A DNA stretch of 9,366 nucleotides from an uncultured Oscillospiraceae bacterium (GCA_902461995.1 CABQAA010000060.1:1-9366); one strand, 5' to 3'. Numbered from the stretch's first letter, positions 1 through 6,246 are shown. Numbers and translations: made by a program. Notes: generated by a model from the sequence alone, not told the origin.

Positions 1-255
1 CGAGCCGAGACGGGCCATCTCCTCCTTGAGCAGCCCGGCCGCGCTGGCGAGCCGGGAGGCCTTGAGGGAATTGGAACAGACCAGCTCGGCAAAATCCGGG
101 GAGTGATGGGCTTCCGTATATTTTGCGGGCTTCATGTCGATTAACTGGACGGGAACACCGGCATTCGCCGCAGCAAACGCCGCCTCACAGCCGGCCAGCC
201 CCGCTCCGACGACGGTTAACCCGGCGTTTTCGCCGGTCGGGATCGATTCAGGCAC
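1..255 (-). CDS. trmFO: TrmFO, folate/FAD-dependent tRNA m5U54 methyltransferase (N-terminal 85 residues, runs off the window)
   Basis: This is the first 85 codons of TrmFO, a cytoplasmic enzyme that makes 5-methyluridine at position 54 of the tRNA T-loop, using methylene-tetrahydrofolate as carbon donor and FADH2. Seen in sequence: an FAD-binding Rossmann motif VVGAGLAGCEAA (residues 15-26), an acidic end of the second strand (LIDMKP, 38-43), and the highly characteristic family block HHSPDFAELVCSNSLK (50-65), whose cysteine corresponds to the conserved N-terminal cysteine of TrmFO. The start is GTG at 255-253: a strong AAAGGAGG lies 7 bases upstream, and no other start codon is in frame between them. 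The gene continues beyond position 1. It follows topA after 125 bp, and dprA-topA-trmFO is a known Firmicutes gene order. The family call is secure. Anything about the C-terminus is unknown. Confidence 0.95.
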   Translation of the reverse strand, partial: MPESIPTGENAGLTVVGAGLAGCEAAFAAANAGVPVQLIDMKPAKYTEAHHSPDFAELVCSNSLKASRLASAAGLLKEEMARLGS

Positions 256-313
256 GCAGGCGCCTCCTTTACAGTGCGGGGATACAGTCTTAAACTCTTG
301 ATCGGGAATGAAC

Positions 314-327
314 AGCTCCAAGGAGCT
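314..327. repeat. Short inverted repeat in the topA-trmFO gap
   Basis: The 125-bp gap between topA and trmFO contains a 6-bp perfect inverted repeat, AGCTCC/GGAGCT, separated by 2 bp. As RNA on the minus strand it would form a 5-bp stem with a CUUG loop. The following bases are only weakly U-rich (GUUCAUUCCC), so it is a poor intrinsic terminator. I see no convincing sigma-A promoter in the gap: a TACAAT hexamer just after the topA stop lacks a matching -35. trmFO may be read through from topA or have an unrecognised promoter. Confidence 0.3.
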
Positions 328-380
328 AATAACCCCTTACGTGACGATACACTCGTGCGACTATCTCGTATTGTATGCTT

Positions 381-2507
381 TTATTCGCCGTCGGCGGGCG
401 GCGCGTCTTTTTTGCCGCCCTTTTTGGGTTCGGCCTCTTTTTCAAAGCCGCATCCCTCGGTCATGCAGAACACTCCGGCGTTCCGTCCCTTTTTCTTGAA
501 CAGCGTTTTGCCGCAGTTCGGGCATTTATCGGCTGTCGGCTCGTTCCAGGTGACGAAATCGCAGTTCGGATAGTTCGAGCAGCCGAAAAACTTGCGGTTG
601 TTCTTGGATTTCTTCGCCACGATAGCGCCTCCGCATTTCGGACAGACACCGGGGGTCTCCTCCACAATCCGCTTGGTATTCTTGCACTCGGGATATCCCG
701 GACAGGCGAGGAACTTGCCGTACCGGCCCGACTTGATCACCATTTTCCGGCCGCACAGCTCGCATACGACGTCGCTTTCCACCTCGGGGACCTTAATCCG
801 CTCGCCCGACGTAGCCTCTTCGGCCTTTTCCAGCGTTTTGGCGAAGCCCTCATAGAAATGGTCGAGGGTCTCGACCCAATCGGCCTTGCCCGATTCCACC
901 CCGTCGAGCTGATGCTCCATGGTCGCGGTGAAATCCACGTCCACGATCTCGGGGAACTGCTCCTCCATCAGCGCGGTCGTCACTTCGCCAAGGGCAGTAG
1001 GCTTCAGGGCCTTGCCCTCCCGCTCCACGTATTCTCGAGCCAGGATGGTGCCGATGGTCGGGGCGTAGGTGGACGGGCGGCCGATACCATTTTCCTCCAG
1101 CGTCTTGATTAGAGTCGCCTCGGTGTAGCGGGGGGGCGGCTGAGTGAAATGCTGATTGCCCTTGAGTTCCCGCAGGGTGAGGACCTTCCCCTCCTCGAGG
1201 GGCGGCAGGGGGCCGCCGGTCTCGGTTTCCTCATCCTTGCCCTCGACGTAGAGAACGGTGTAGCCGTCGAACCGGACGGTATACCCCGACGCCTTGAACA
1301 GATATTTTCCGGCGCCGATATCCGCCTGGCAGGTATCCTGCACACAGTTGGACATCAGGCTCGCGATAAACCGTTCCCAGATCAGCTTATAGAGCCGGTA
1401 CTGGTCGGAGGTCAGGGAGCTTTTCACCCGCTCAGGGGTCAGGGAGGGCACGGAGGGACGGATCGCCTCGTGCGCATCCTGCGCGCCCGACCGGGATTTG
1501 AACACCCTGGGCTTCTCTGGCAGATATTTGTCGCCGTAGCGCTCTTTGATATAGGTGTTGCCCTCGTTACGCGCATCGTCCGAGATGCGCAGCGAGTCGG
1601 TCCGCATATAGGTGATCAGACCGATGGCGCCCACGCCCTCGACTTCGACGCCTTCGTACAGCTCCTGGGCCGCCTTCATGGTGCGGCGGGCGGCGAATCC
1701 CAGTTTCCGGCTGGCCTCCTGCTGCATGGTGGAGGTAATGAAGGGCGGCGCGGGAGAAATCTGCCGCACTCCCCGCTTGACCTTGTCGACGGTGAAGGCC
1801 TCGGCCTTCAGCTCGGCCAAAATCGCGTCGGCCTGTTCCTTGCTTTCAATTTTGATCTTCTTGCCCTGTTTGTCTCCGTGGAACCGGGCCGGGAAGGGGC
1901 GTCCCTCCGGCGTGTCTGACAGCAGGGCGTCGAGGCTCCAGTATTCCTCGCTGACAAAGGCGCGGATCTCGTTTTCCCGGTCCACGATGATCCGCACTGC
2001 CGCCGACTGCACCCGTCCGGCGGACAGACCCTTGCGGATCTTTTTCCACAAAAACGGGCTGAGCTTATAGCCCACAATGCGGTCGAGGATGCGGCGGGCC
2101 TGCTGGGCGTTGACCAGATCCATATTCAGCTTCCGGGGCTGGGCCATCCCTTGGGACACCCCGGTTTTCGTGATTTCATTGAAGGTAACGCGGTTGTCCT
2201 CGGAGATGTCGGTCCCGAGCAGACCGGCGAGATGCCAGGAAATGGCCTCTCCTTCCCGGTCGGGGTCGGTGGCGAGGATGACGCCGTCGCTCTCCGCTGC
2301 CATAGCCTTGAGCTGGCGGATGAGGGCGGTTTTGCCCGGAATATCTACATAACGCGGCTTGAACCCATGCTCGATATCGACGCCGAGCAGGGTTTTGGGC
2401 AGGTCGCGGATATGGCCCATCGAAGCGATGACCTCATAGCCGGGGCCGAGGTATTTCTGAATGGTTTTCGCCTTGGCGGGCGATTCCACAATCACCAATT
2501 TTGACAT
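381..2507 (-). CDS. topA: DNA topoisomerase I (type IA)
   Basis: Type IA topoisomerase of 708 residues that relaxes negative supercoils by single-strand cutting and passage through a 5'-phosphotyrosine intermediate. Seen: N-terminal Toprim domain starting LVIVESPAKAKTI with the acidic triad in TDPDREGE (D81, D83, E85); the DNA-gate region with RRILDRIVGYKLSP and GLSAGRVQSAAVR; the active-site block GLITYMRTDS with catalytic Tyr at about residue 300; PRYTEATLIKTLEENGIGRPSTYAPTI further on. The C-terminus has three C4 zinc ribbons at about residues 582-608, 622-649 and 662-686, then a lysine-rich tail. The frame is open 16 codons further to an ATG at 2555, but I place the start at 2507-2505: AGGTGG lies 7 bases upstream and the Toprim domain begins directly after it. 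Length and domain order are normal for the family. dprA lies 141 bp upstream and trmFO downstream. Confidence 0.97.
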   Translation of the reverse strand: MSKLVIVESPAKAKTIQKYLGPGYEVIASMGHIRDLPKTLLGVDIEHGFKPRYVDIPGKTALIRQLKAMAAESDGVILATDPDREGEAISWHLAGLLGTDISEDNRVTFNEITKTGVSQGMAQPRKLNMDLVNAQQARRILDRIVGYKLSPFLWKKIRKGLSAGRVQSAAVRIIVDRENEIRAFVSEEYWSLDALLSDTPEGRPFPARFHGDKQGKKIKIESKEQADAILAELKAEAFTVDKVKRGVRQISPAPPFITSTMQQEASRKLGFAARRTMKAAQELYEGVEVEGVGAIGLITYMRTDSLRISDDARNEGNTYIKERYGDKYLPEKPRVFKSRSGAQDAHEAIRPSVPSLTPERVKSSLTSDQYRLYKLIWERFIASLMSNCVQDTCQADIGAGKYLFKASGYTVRFDGYTVLYVEGKDEETETGGPLPPLEEGKVLTLRELKGNQHFTQPPPRYTEATLIKTLEENGIGRPSTYAPTIGTILAREYVEREGKALKPTALGEVTTALMEEQFPEIVDVDFTATMEHQLDGVESGKADWVETLDHFYEGFAKTLEKAEEATSGERIKVPEVESDVVCELCGRKMVIKSGRYGKFLACPGYPECKNTKRIVEETPGVCPKCGGAIVAKKSKNNRKFFGCSNYPNCDFVTWNEPTADKCPNCGKTLFKKKGRNAGVFCMTEGCGFEKEAEPKKGGKKDAPPADGE

Positions 2508-2574
2508 AAGCGGTCCACCTGTTCTTTTTATATGCGGGGCACCCCCCGTTTTCATAACCGTGTGCCCTTATTTC

Positions 2575-2586
2575 ACCGTATACGGT
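2575..2586. repeat. 12-bp perfect palindrome ACCGTATACGGT upstream of topA
   Basis: A perfect two-fold symmetric 12-mer sits in the 141-bp dprA-topA gap, about 70 bp upstream of the topA start codon. It could be an operator for a dimeric regulator or simply the stem of a small RNA hairpin. Nothing in the window identifies a binding protein. Symmetric 12-mers also occur by chance, so function is inference only. Confidence 0.35.
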
Positions 2587-2590
2587 CTAT

Positions 2591-2608
2591 CGCCCCGTTC
2601 CGGGGGCG
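2591..2608 (-). other. GC-rich hairpin downstream of dprA
   Basis: CGCCCC and GGGGCG form a 6-bp stem around a 6-base loop, 40 bp past the dprA stop codon. In the direction of transcription (minus strand) it is followed by AUAGACCG, with no U-tract. It therefore does not look like an efficient intrinsic terminator, although it could stabilise the dprA mRNA 3' end or cause pausing. A second small stem, CGGGG/CCCCG, occurs nearer topA at about 2534-2547. Confidence 0.3.
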
Positions 2609-2648
2609 GCTGGCGCCTCTTCGCAGGCAGATGTCCATCCCTGCGGCG

Positions 2649-3878
2649 TCAGGTGATCGGCTGCAGCGCGTACTGCCGGCCGGGAAAGTTTCGTGCACAG
2701 CCCGCAATTTCGAGTTCCGTCAGGCCGGCGAGCGCATCGGGATAGGCCAATCCCGCCTTCCCAGCGAGAATTTCGGCCGCCAGGGGTTCAGGCGTGAGCA
2801 TTTGATAAAGCAGCGCGGCCTTCGGCGAAGCGTCGGCCGGACAGGGGCAAAAGGCAGGGGCGGGAGGTTTCGGCACCTCCTTGGCCGGCACCGGAGAAGC
2901 CGGCGCTTTTTTGGCGGCCTTCAGAACCGCCCCCGTTCCGGCCGCTTGGCGGCCAAAAGCCCCCTGGGCGGCGTCGGCCGCCCGCAGATCCAGGATATCC
3001 GGAAACCGGGAACCGTATTCCCGGAGGATTTCGCTGGCGCTGGTAATCAGGGAGGCGCCGTCCTTGATCAGGTCGTTGGACCCGCTGCTGTTGCCGGAGG
3101 TGATCTCTCCGGGGACAACATAGACGTCCCGTCCCTGGTTGCGGGCAAGCCTCGCGGTGATGAGGGACCCGCTGACTTTCGGCGCCTCGACGACACACAC
3201 CGCCATCGCCATCCCGGCGAGCAGGCGGTTCCGAACCGGAAAATGTTCCGACAGCGGCGGGGAGCCTGGCGGATATTCCGTCACGATCACGCCGTCGGCC
3301 GCCAGGATCTGCTCTCTTAGGCGGCGGTTGGGTTTGGGATAATCGACGTCCAGGCCGCAGCCCTGCACCGCGATGGTCAGACCGCCGCCTTCGAGCGCGC
3401 CCCGGTGGGAGGCGGCGTCGATCCCCACAGCCCCGCCGCTGATGACGATGCAGCCGCCCGCCGCAAGTCCCGCGGCAATGCTGCCGGCGGCCCGGCAGCC
3501 GTACTCCGACGCTTTGCGGGTGCCGACCATGGAGACGGCGGGCAACCGATCGAGCGGCGGCAGCACCCCTTTCCCGTACAGGACCAGAGGTGGCATATAG
3601 GTGTTGCGCAGGCAGTCGGGATATTCGTCGTCCCCCATCGTGAGGACAAACGCCCCGTCCTTTAACGACGATTCGAGAATCCGGGCGGAGGGGTCGAGGA
3701 ATTTGCGGCACAGGCGTTCCAGAAGGGCGCCCGTAAAGCCTGCCCGCATCAGCTCGGAGCGGGAGGCTCTGAAGAGCGCCTCGGGTGAACCGAAAGCCGA
3801 AAGAGCCAGCGCGGTTTTAACGCCGCCCGGCTCCAACGCCTGCTGCAGCCAGATCCAGTAAAGCCGGTTGTCCGTCAT
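2649..3878 (-). CDS. dprA: DNA-processing protein DprA/Smf
   Basis: DprA binds incoming single-stranded DNA and loads RecA during natural transformation. It is also common in bacteria not known to be competent. The protein has 409 residues. Seen: N-terminal helical SAM/HhH-like region (1-70); Rossmann-like DprA core with VGTRKASEYG (118-127), SGGAVGIDAASHRGAL (147-162), DYPKPNRRLREQI (179-191), SEHFPVRNRLLAG (210-222) and VVEAPKVSGSLITA (229-242); then an Ala/Pro/Lys-rich linker (about 303-350) and a C-terminal winged-helix-like segment (351-405). The SGGAVGID stretch departs slightly from the usual SGLAxGID. The ATG at 3878-3876 has GGAGGG 6 bases upstream, which fixes the start. It lies 91 bp after the rRNA methyltransferase gene with no obvious terminator between them, so co-transcription is likely. 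The linker is the only unusual part, being long and containing a Cys-Pro-Cys. Confidence 0.96.
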   Translation of the reverse strand: MTDNRLYWIWLQQALEPGGVKTALALSAFGSPEALFRASRSELMRAGFTGALLERLCRKFLDPSARILESSLKDGAFVLTMGDDEYPDCLRNTYMPPLVLYGKGVLPPLDRLPAVSMVGTRKASEYGCRAAGSIAAGLAAGGCIVISGGAVGIDAASHRGALEGGGLTIAVQGCGLDVDYPKPNRRLREQILAADGVIVTEYPPGSPPLSEHFPVRNRLLAGMAMAVCVVEAPKVSGSLITARLARNQGRDVYVVPGEITSGNSSGSNDLIKDGASLITSASEILREYGSRFPDILDLRAADAAQGAFGRQAAGTGAVLKAAKKAPASPVPAKEVPKPPAPAFCPCPADASPKAALLYQMLTPEPLAAEILAGKAGLAYPDALAGLTELEIAGCARNFPGRQYALQPIT

Positions 3879-3969
3879 CCGAATCCCTCCGTTTCCCTCG
3901 CCCGCCGCTTTGCGGGTGCGTCGATTCCGGCTGTTCGGGGAAGAGCTCCGCCGGGAGACCCGGGCCGCT

Positions 3970-4812
3970 TTAGTCCGACCGGGTCATTTCCCAGAGCACA
4001 ATGGACGCTGCGATGGACGCGTTCAGGGATTCCGCGCGCCCCCCCATGGGGATGGTGATCCGCTGATCGCAGGCCGCGACGGTCCCGGGCCGCAGTCCCG
4101 CCCCTTCGTTGCCGATGAGGCAGACCGTCCCCGTCCCGAGCCCGGCCTGCTGAACCGGCCGTGCATCGGCATCCGCCACACAGGCGAAACAGGAAAGCCC
4201 CGTGTTTTTGAAAGACGCCAGCAAAGCCGGCAGATCCTCCGTTCGGGCAGCAGGGAGGCGGAACACACCGCCCATGCTCCCCCGCAGCACCTTCGGATTG
4301 TATAAGTCGCAGCAGCCGGGAGTGAGGAACAATCCGTCGATTCCGAACGCCTCGGCCGTGCGGACGATGGTGCCGAGATTGCCCGGATCCTGTACGTCCT
4401 CGAGCAGGAGATACCGCCCGTTTCTCTTTATTTTACCCAAAGGGAGGCGGTTGTCAAGCCGCCGGCAGATACAGAAGATCCCCTGCGGGGCCTTGGTATC
4501 CGAAAACCGGGCGGCAAGAGCGGCGTCTATCTCGCGGCAGTCGGAACAGGCGGCCAGCAGCGGATGCAGATACGGTTCATACGCTTCCCGAGCCCGGGCC
4601 GTATACAGGACGGTACGGATCTCCACCCCCGACGCAGCTGCGTCAGCGCAGAGCCGCGCGCCCTCGAGCGCGAACAGGCCGCTTTCCCGCCGGTACGACG
4701 CATCGGCGAGCAGCCGGGACAGCTCCTTGAGAATGGGATTGTCCCGGCTGGTGATCGGCTCCGGATGACCATGTCCCGAGCCGGTATGGATAGTGCTGGT
4801 CTGCCGGCCCAT
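3970..4812 (-). CDS. SpoU/TrmH-family RNA 2'-O-ribose methyltransferase
   Basis: SPOUT-class methyltransferase of 280 residues that should transfer a methyl group from S-adenosylmethionine to a ribose 2'-OH, most likely in 23S rRNA. Seen: an N-terminal SpoU substrate-binding (L30e-like) domain, including ESGLFALEGARLCADA (43-58), and a C-terminal trefoil-knot domain with all three family motifs: DPGNLGTIVRTAEAFG (142-157), CLIGNEGAGL (231-240) and ITIPMGGRAESLNASIAASI (252-271). The frame is open upstream to 4911, but the ATG at 4812-4810 is preferred: AAAGGAGG lies 7-8 bases upstream and the family homology starts soon after it. It follows the rplT terminator by 85 bp. The Bacillus relative YsgA (RlmP, methylating the 23S A-loop) is the closest named role I know, but substrate cannot be decided from sequence, so no symbol is given. 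Confidence 0.93.
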   Translation of the reverse strand: MGRQTSTIHTGSGHGHPEPITSRDNPILKELSRLLADASYRRESGLFALEGARLCADAAASGVEIRTVLYTARAREAYEPYLHPLLAACSDCREIDAALAARFSDTKAPQGIFCICRRLDNRLPLGKIKRNGRYLLLEDVQDPGNLGTIVRTAEAFGIDGLFLTPGCCDLYNPKVLRGSMGGVFRLPAARTEDLPALLASFKNTGLSCFACVADADARPVQQAGLGTGTVCLIGNEGAGLRPGTVAACDQRITIPMGGRAESLNASIAASIVLWEMTRSD

Positions 4813-4853
4813 GAAAGGCCCTCCTTTCCGTCCGGTCCCGTCCGTCGTTTCAG

Positions 4854-4876
4854 GCGCGGAGAATCCGAATCCGCGC
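4854..4876 (-). other. Stem-loop in the leader of the rRNA methyltransferase gene
   Basis: GCGCGGA and TCCGCGC form a 7-bp stem with a 9-base loop between the rplT terminator and the methyltransferase start. With a 2-base bulge the stem can be extended by TTTC/GAAA. It is not followed by a U-tract on either strand, so it is not a normal terminator. It lies about 25 bp upstream of the Shine-Dalgarno. It may be an RNA-stability or regulatory element. No clear sigma-A promoter is visible in this 135-bp gap (weak TTGTCT, 17 bp, TGTTTT only). Confidence 0.35.
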
Positions 4877-4896
4877 GAAAACACAGGGTTCAGGGG

Positions 4897-4937
4897 AAAT
4901 AGACAAGGCAAACGCCCGCTGGCAGGGCCGGCGGGCG
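4897..4937 (-). terminator. Intrinsic terminator of the infC-rpmI-rplT operon
   Basis: Eleven bases after the rplT stop codon, the minus strand has CGCCCGC pairing with GCGGGCG (7 bp). After one C-A mismatch come three inner GGC/GCC pairs closing a CCU loop. It is followed by a U-rich tract (UUUGCCUUGUCUAUUU). Position, strong GC stem and U-rich tail fit a Rho-independent terminator separating the ribosomal operon from the methyltransferase gene. The tail is interrupted by G and C, so some readthrough is plausible. Confidence 0.75.
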
Positions 4938-4947
4938 CAGTTCGAGC

Positions 4948-5304
4948 TTATTTCAGGGCGTCTTTCGCCTTGTTCGCCAGGCCCGCGAACGCGGCGGCGT
5001 CGGAGACGGCCAGTTCGGCGAGCATCTTGCGGTTGAGCGTGATGCCAGCCTTCTTCATGCCGTTCATAAACGTGGAATAATTCATGCCGTTCATCTTCGC
5101 CGCGGCGGAGATGCGGGTGATCCACAGGCGGCGGAAATCGCGCTTTCTCTGCTTGCGGCCGATGTAGGCGTACTGGCCGGACTTCATGACTGCTTCTTTA
5201 GCGGTACGGAACAGCTTGGATTTTGCGCCGTAATAGCCCTTCGCCAGTTTGAGCGTCTTTTTCCTTCTCTTGCGCGTCATCAGCGCACCCTTCACACGTG
5301 CCAT
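4948..5304 (-). CDS. rplT: 50S ribosomal protein L20 (bL20)
   Basis: bL20 of 118 residues, the normal length. It binds 23S rRNA early in large-subunit assembly and, in bacteria studied, also represses its own operon through the leader RNA. Seen: the very basic N-terminal extension (TRKRRKKTLKLAKGYYG), the conserved KLFRTAKEAVMKSGQYAYIGRKQRKRDFR region written here as KLFRTAKEAV (30-39) and GRKQRKRDFRRLWITRI (49-65), and the globular C-terminal domain with MNYSTFMNGMKKAGI. The ATG at 5304-5302 follows GGAGG at a 10-base spacing. It is the last gene of the operon, 27 bp after rpmI and just before an intrinsic terminator. Nothing is unusual about the protein. It is the expected ligand of the 6076-6240 leader. 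Confidence 0.98.
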   Translation of the reverse strand: MARVKGALMTRKRRKKTLKLAKGYYGAKSKLFRTAKEAVMKSGQYAYIGRKQRKRDFRRLWITRISAAAKMNGMNYSTFMNGMKKAGITLNRKMLAELAVSDAAAFAGLANKAKDALK

Positions 5305-5331
5305 TTCTCTATGTCCTCCGTTTCTGAACGA

Positions 5332-5529
5332 TTATTTATAGGGGATGAGGCGCTTGACCTGCGCCACATTCGTCTTGTCCGCGACCGTGGTCTTGCGCAG
5401 GTTGCGTTTGCGCTTGGTGGTCTTCTTGTTCAGAATGTGGGACTTGTAGGCATGGGCGCGCAGGACCTTCCCGCCTTTGCTCAGCTTGAAGCGCTTTTTC
5501 GCGCCGGAATGCGTTTTAATCTTGGGCAT
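5332..5529 (-). CDS. rpmI: 50S ribosomal protein L35 (bL35)
   Basis: bL35 of 65 residues, a small, very basic protein of the large ribosomal subunit. Seen: the family N-terminus MPKIKTHSGAKKRFKLSKGG, then HILNKKTTKRKRNLRK, and the C-terminal VKRLIPYK. The ATG at 5529-5527 is preceded by AAGGAGG with 9 bases between. It sits 27 bp after infC and 27 bp before rplT, the invariant infC-rpmI-rplT order, so all three are read from one mRNA. Length and sequence are typical. Confidence 0.98.
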   Translation of the reverse strand: MPKIKTHSGAKKRFKLSKGGKVLRAHAYKSHILNKKTTKRKRNLRKTTVADKTNVAQVKRLIPYK

Positions 5530-5556
5530 GACAGTTATCCTCCTTCATTTTCGCGG

Positions 5557-6075
5557 TCATTTGGCGGCTTTGGGTGCCAGGAACATCAGCATGTTGCGGC
5601 CTTCCATTTTCGCGGGTTTTTCCACGACAGCCGTCTCCGAACAAACCTCGGCAAAGCGCTTCATGGTTTCGAGCCCGATTTCCGGATGGCCCATTTCCCG
5701 GCCGCGGAATCGGATGGAAACCTTGACCTTGTTGCCCTCCTGCAAAAAGCGCTGGGCGTGTTTGGCCTTGGTATTGAAGTCCGCAATGTCGATGTTCAGC
5801 GAAAGACGGACCTCCTTGAGTTCCACGACGCGCTGATTTTTCCGCGCTTCCTTTTCCCGCTTCGCTTGTTCAAAGCGGTATTTGCCGTAATCCATGATGC
5901 GGCAGACCGGCGGCGTGGCCGTCGGCGCGATCTTGACCAAATCGAGTTCCTTCTCATCGGCGAGCCGCTGAGCTTCACGCGTGGCTACTACGCCGAGCTG
6001 TTCGCCCTCGGCACCGATCAGGCGGACCTCATTGTCCCGGATCTGTTCGTTGATCTGCAGTTCCTTACTTGCGAT
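5557..6075 (-). CDS. infC: Translation initiation factor IF-3, with a non-canonical AUC start codon
   Basis: IF-3 (172 residues) binds the 30S subunit, prevents premature 50S joining and proofreads the initiation codon and tRNA. Seen: N-terminal domain beginning ASKELQINEQIRDNEVRLIG, the IF3 signature RIMDYGKYRFEQAKREKEARK around residues 59-79 at the inter-domain helix, and the C-terminal domain with VRLSLNID, IRFRGREMGHPE and a conserved end (LMFLAPKAAK). The start is placed at ATC, 6075-6073: GGAGGTG (6089-6083) is 7 bases upstream, and the protein then begins (M)ASKELQINEQ as family members do. The only in-frame standard start nearby, GTG at 6093, lies before the Shine-Dalgarno, would place that sequence inside the gene and has no ribosome site of its own. 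IF3 genes are known for rare start codons that IF3 itself discriminates against, so autoregulation is likely. The protein call is certain; the start is strongly supported. Confidence 0.95.
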   Translation of the reverse strand: MASKELQINEQIRDNEVRLIGAEGEQLGVVATREAQRLADEKELDLVKIAPTATPPVCRIMDYGKYRFEQAKREKEARKNQRVVELKEVRLSLNIDIADFNTKAKHAQRFLQEGNKVKVSIRFRGREMGHPEIGLETMKRFAEVCSETAVVEKPAKMEGRNMLMFLAPKAAK

Positions 6076-6082
6076 GGGTAAG

Positions 6083-6089
6083 CACCTCC
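6083..6089 (-). promoter_or_regulatory. Shine-Dalgarno of infC, decides the AUC start
   Basis: GGAGGTG on the minus strand is a 7-base match to the anti-Shine-Dalgarno. Seven bases (CTTACCC) separate it from the ATC at 6075-6073. No ATG, GTG or TTG in any relevant position competes: the first codons after it in the infC frame are ATC, GCA, AGT, AAG. This spacing is the main argument for the AUC start. Confidence 0.8.
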
Positions 6090-6099
6090 ACACACACTC

Positions 6100-6136
6100 A
6101 AATGATGAATAAACGCGGGCAGAAAACTGCCCGCGT
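6100..6136 (-). terminator. Attenuator terminator in the infC leader
   Basis: A perfect 10-bp stem, ACGCGGGCAG/CUGCCCGCGU, closes a UUUU loop and is followed by a U-rich tail (UUUAUUCAUCAUUU) on the minus strand. It lies upstream of infC and downstream of the promoter, so it must be conditional for the essential operon to be expressed. It ends roughly 25 nt before the infC Shine-Dalgarno. Confidence 0.82.
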
Positions 6137-6246
6137 CACACAATCCGATTCACCCGTTCAAACGGGGAAACGTCCGTATCGACCCAACAGGAACGAAATC
6201 CGTGGGTGAGAGCGGGCAAGCGCTCTGCTTCGTTTTGTACTGCAAC

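Larger units (their letters stand above)
6076..6240 (-). ncRNA. infC operon leader, probable L20-responsive attenuator RNA
   Basis: About 165 nt of untranslated RNA from the predicted start site to infC. Visible elements in order: AGAGCG/CGCUCU hairpin (6226-6221 with 6214-6209); AACGAA pairing with UUCGUU (6234-6229 with 6197-6192); ACCCA pairing with UGGGU (6207-6203 with 6186-6182); a CCCGU-UUGA-ACGGG hairpin (6166-6153); and a terminator hairpin (6136-6113). UGCCCGC at 6218-6212 duplicates the terminator's 3' arm and can pair with its 5' arm GCGGGCA (6134-6128), giving a mutually exclusive antiterminator. In Firmicutes such infC leaders are bound by L20, which favours the terminator. The L20-leader assignment rests on position and architecture. 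I could not run a covariance model. Confidence 0.72.

Noticed and set aside
2508..2555. Upstream ATG at 2555 as the topA start
   Set aside because: It adds 16 residues (KTGGAPHIKRTGGPL and so on) not found at type IA topoisomerase N-termini. The ATG at 2507 has AGGTGG at proper spacing directly before the Toprim domain.
2532..3320. Plus-strand open frame antisense to dprA
   Set aside because: The opposite strand encodes a full DprA with correct motifs. The plus-strand product is Arg/Gly-rich with no family signature.
3901..3963. Small inverted repeats between the methyltransferase and dprA genes (CCCGC/GCGGG at 3901-3916 and CCGGG/CCCGG at 3951-3963)
   Set aside because: The stems are only 5 bp, very GC-rich as is the surrounding DNA, and lack a U-tract. 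They are compatible with chance, so I did not call a terminator.
4813..4911. Upstream start at 4911 for the SpoU methyltransferase
   Set aside because: The extra 33 residues would start within the rplT terminator's U-tract region and overlap the leader hairpin. The ATG at 4812 has a strong AAAGGAGG.
5311..6081. Plus-strand open frame covering rpmI and infC in antisense
   Set aside because: IF3 and L35 are unmistakable on the minus strand and the antisense product has no coherent features.
6091..6093. GTG as the infC start codon
   Set aside because: It precedes and overlaps the only good Shine-Dalgarno, has no ribosome site of its own, and would add MWRCLP before a normal IF3 N-terminus.
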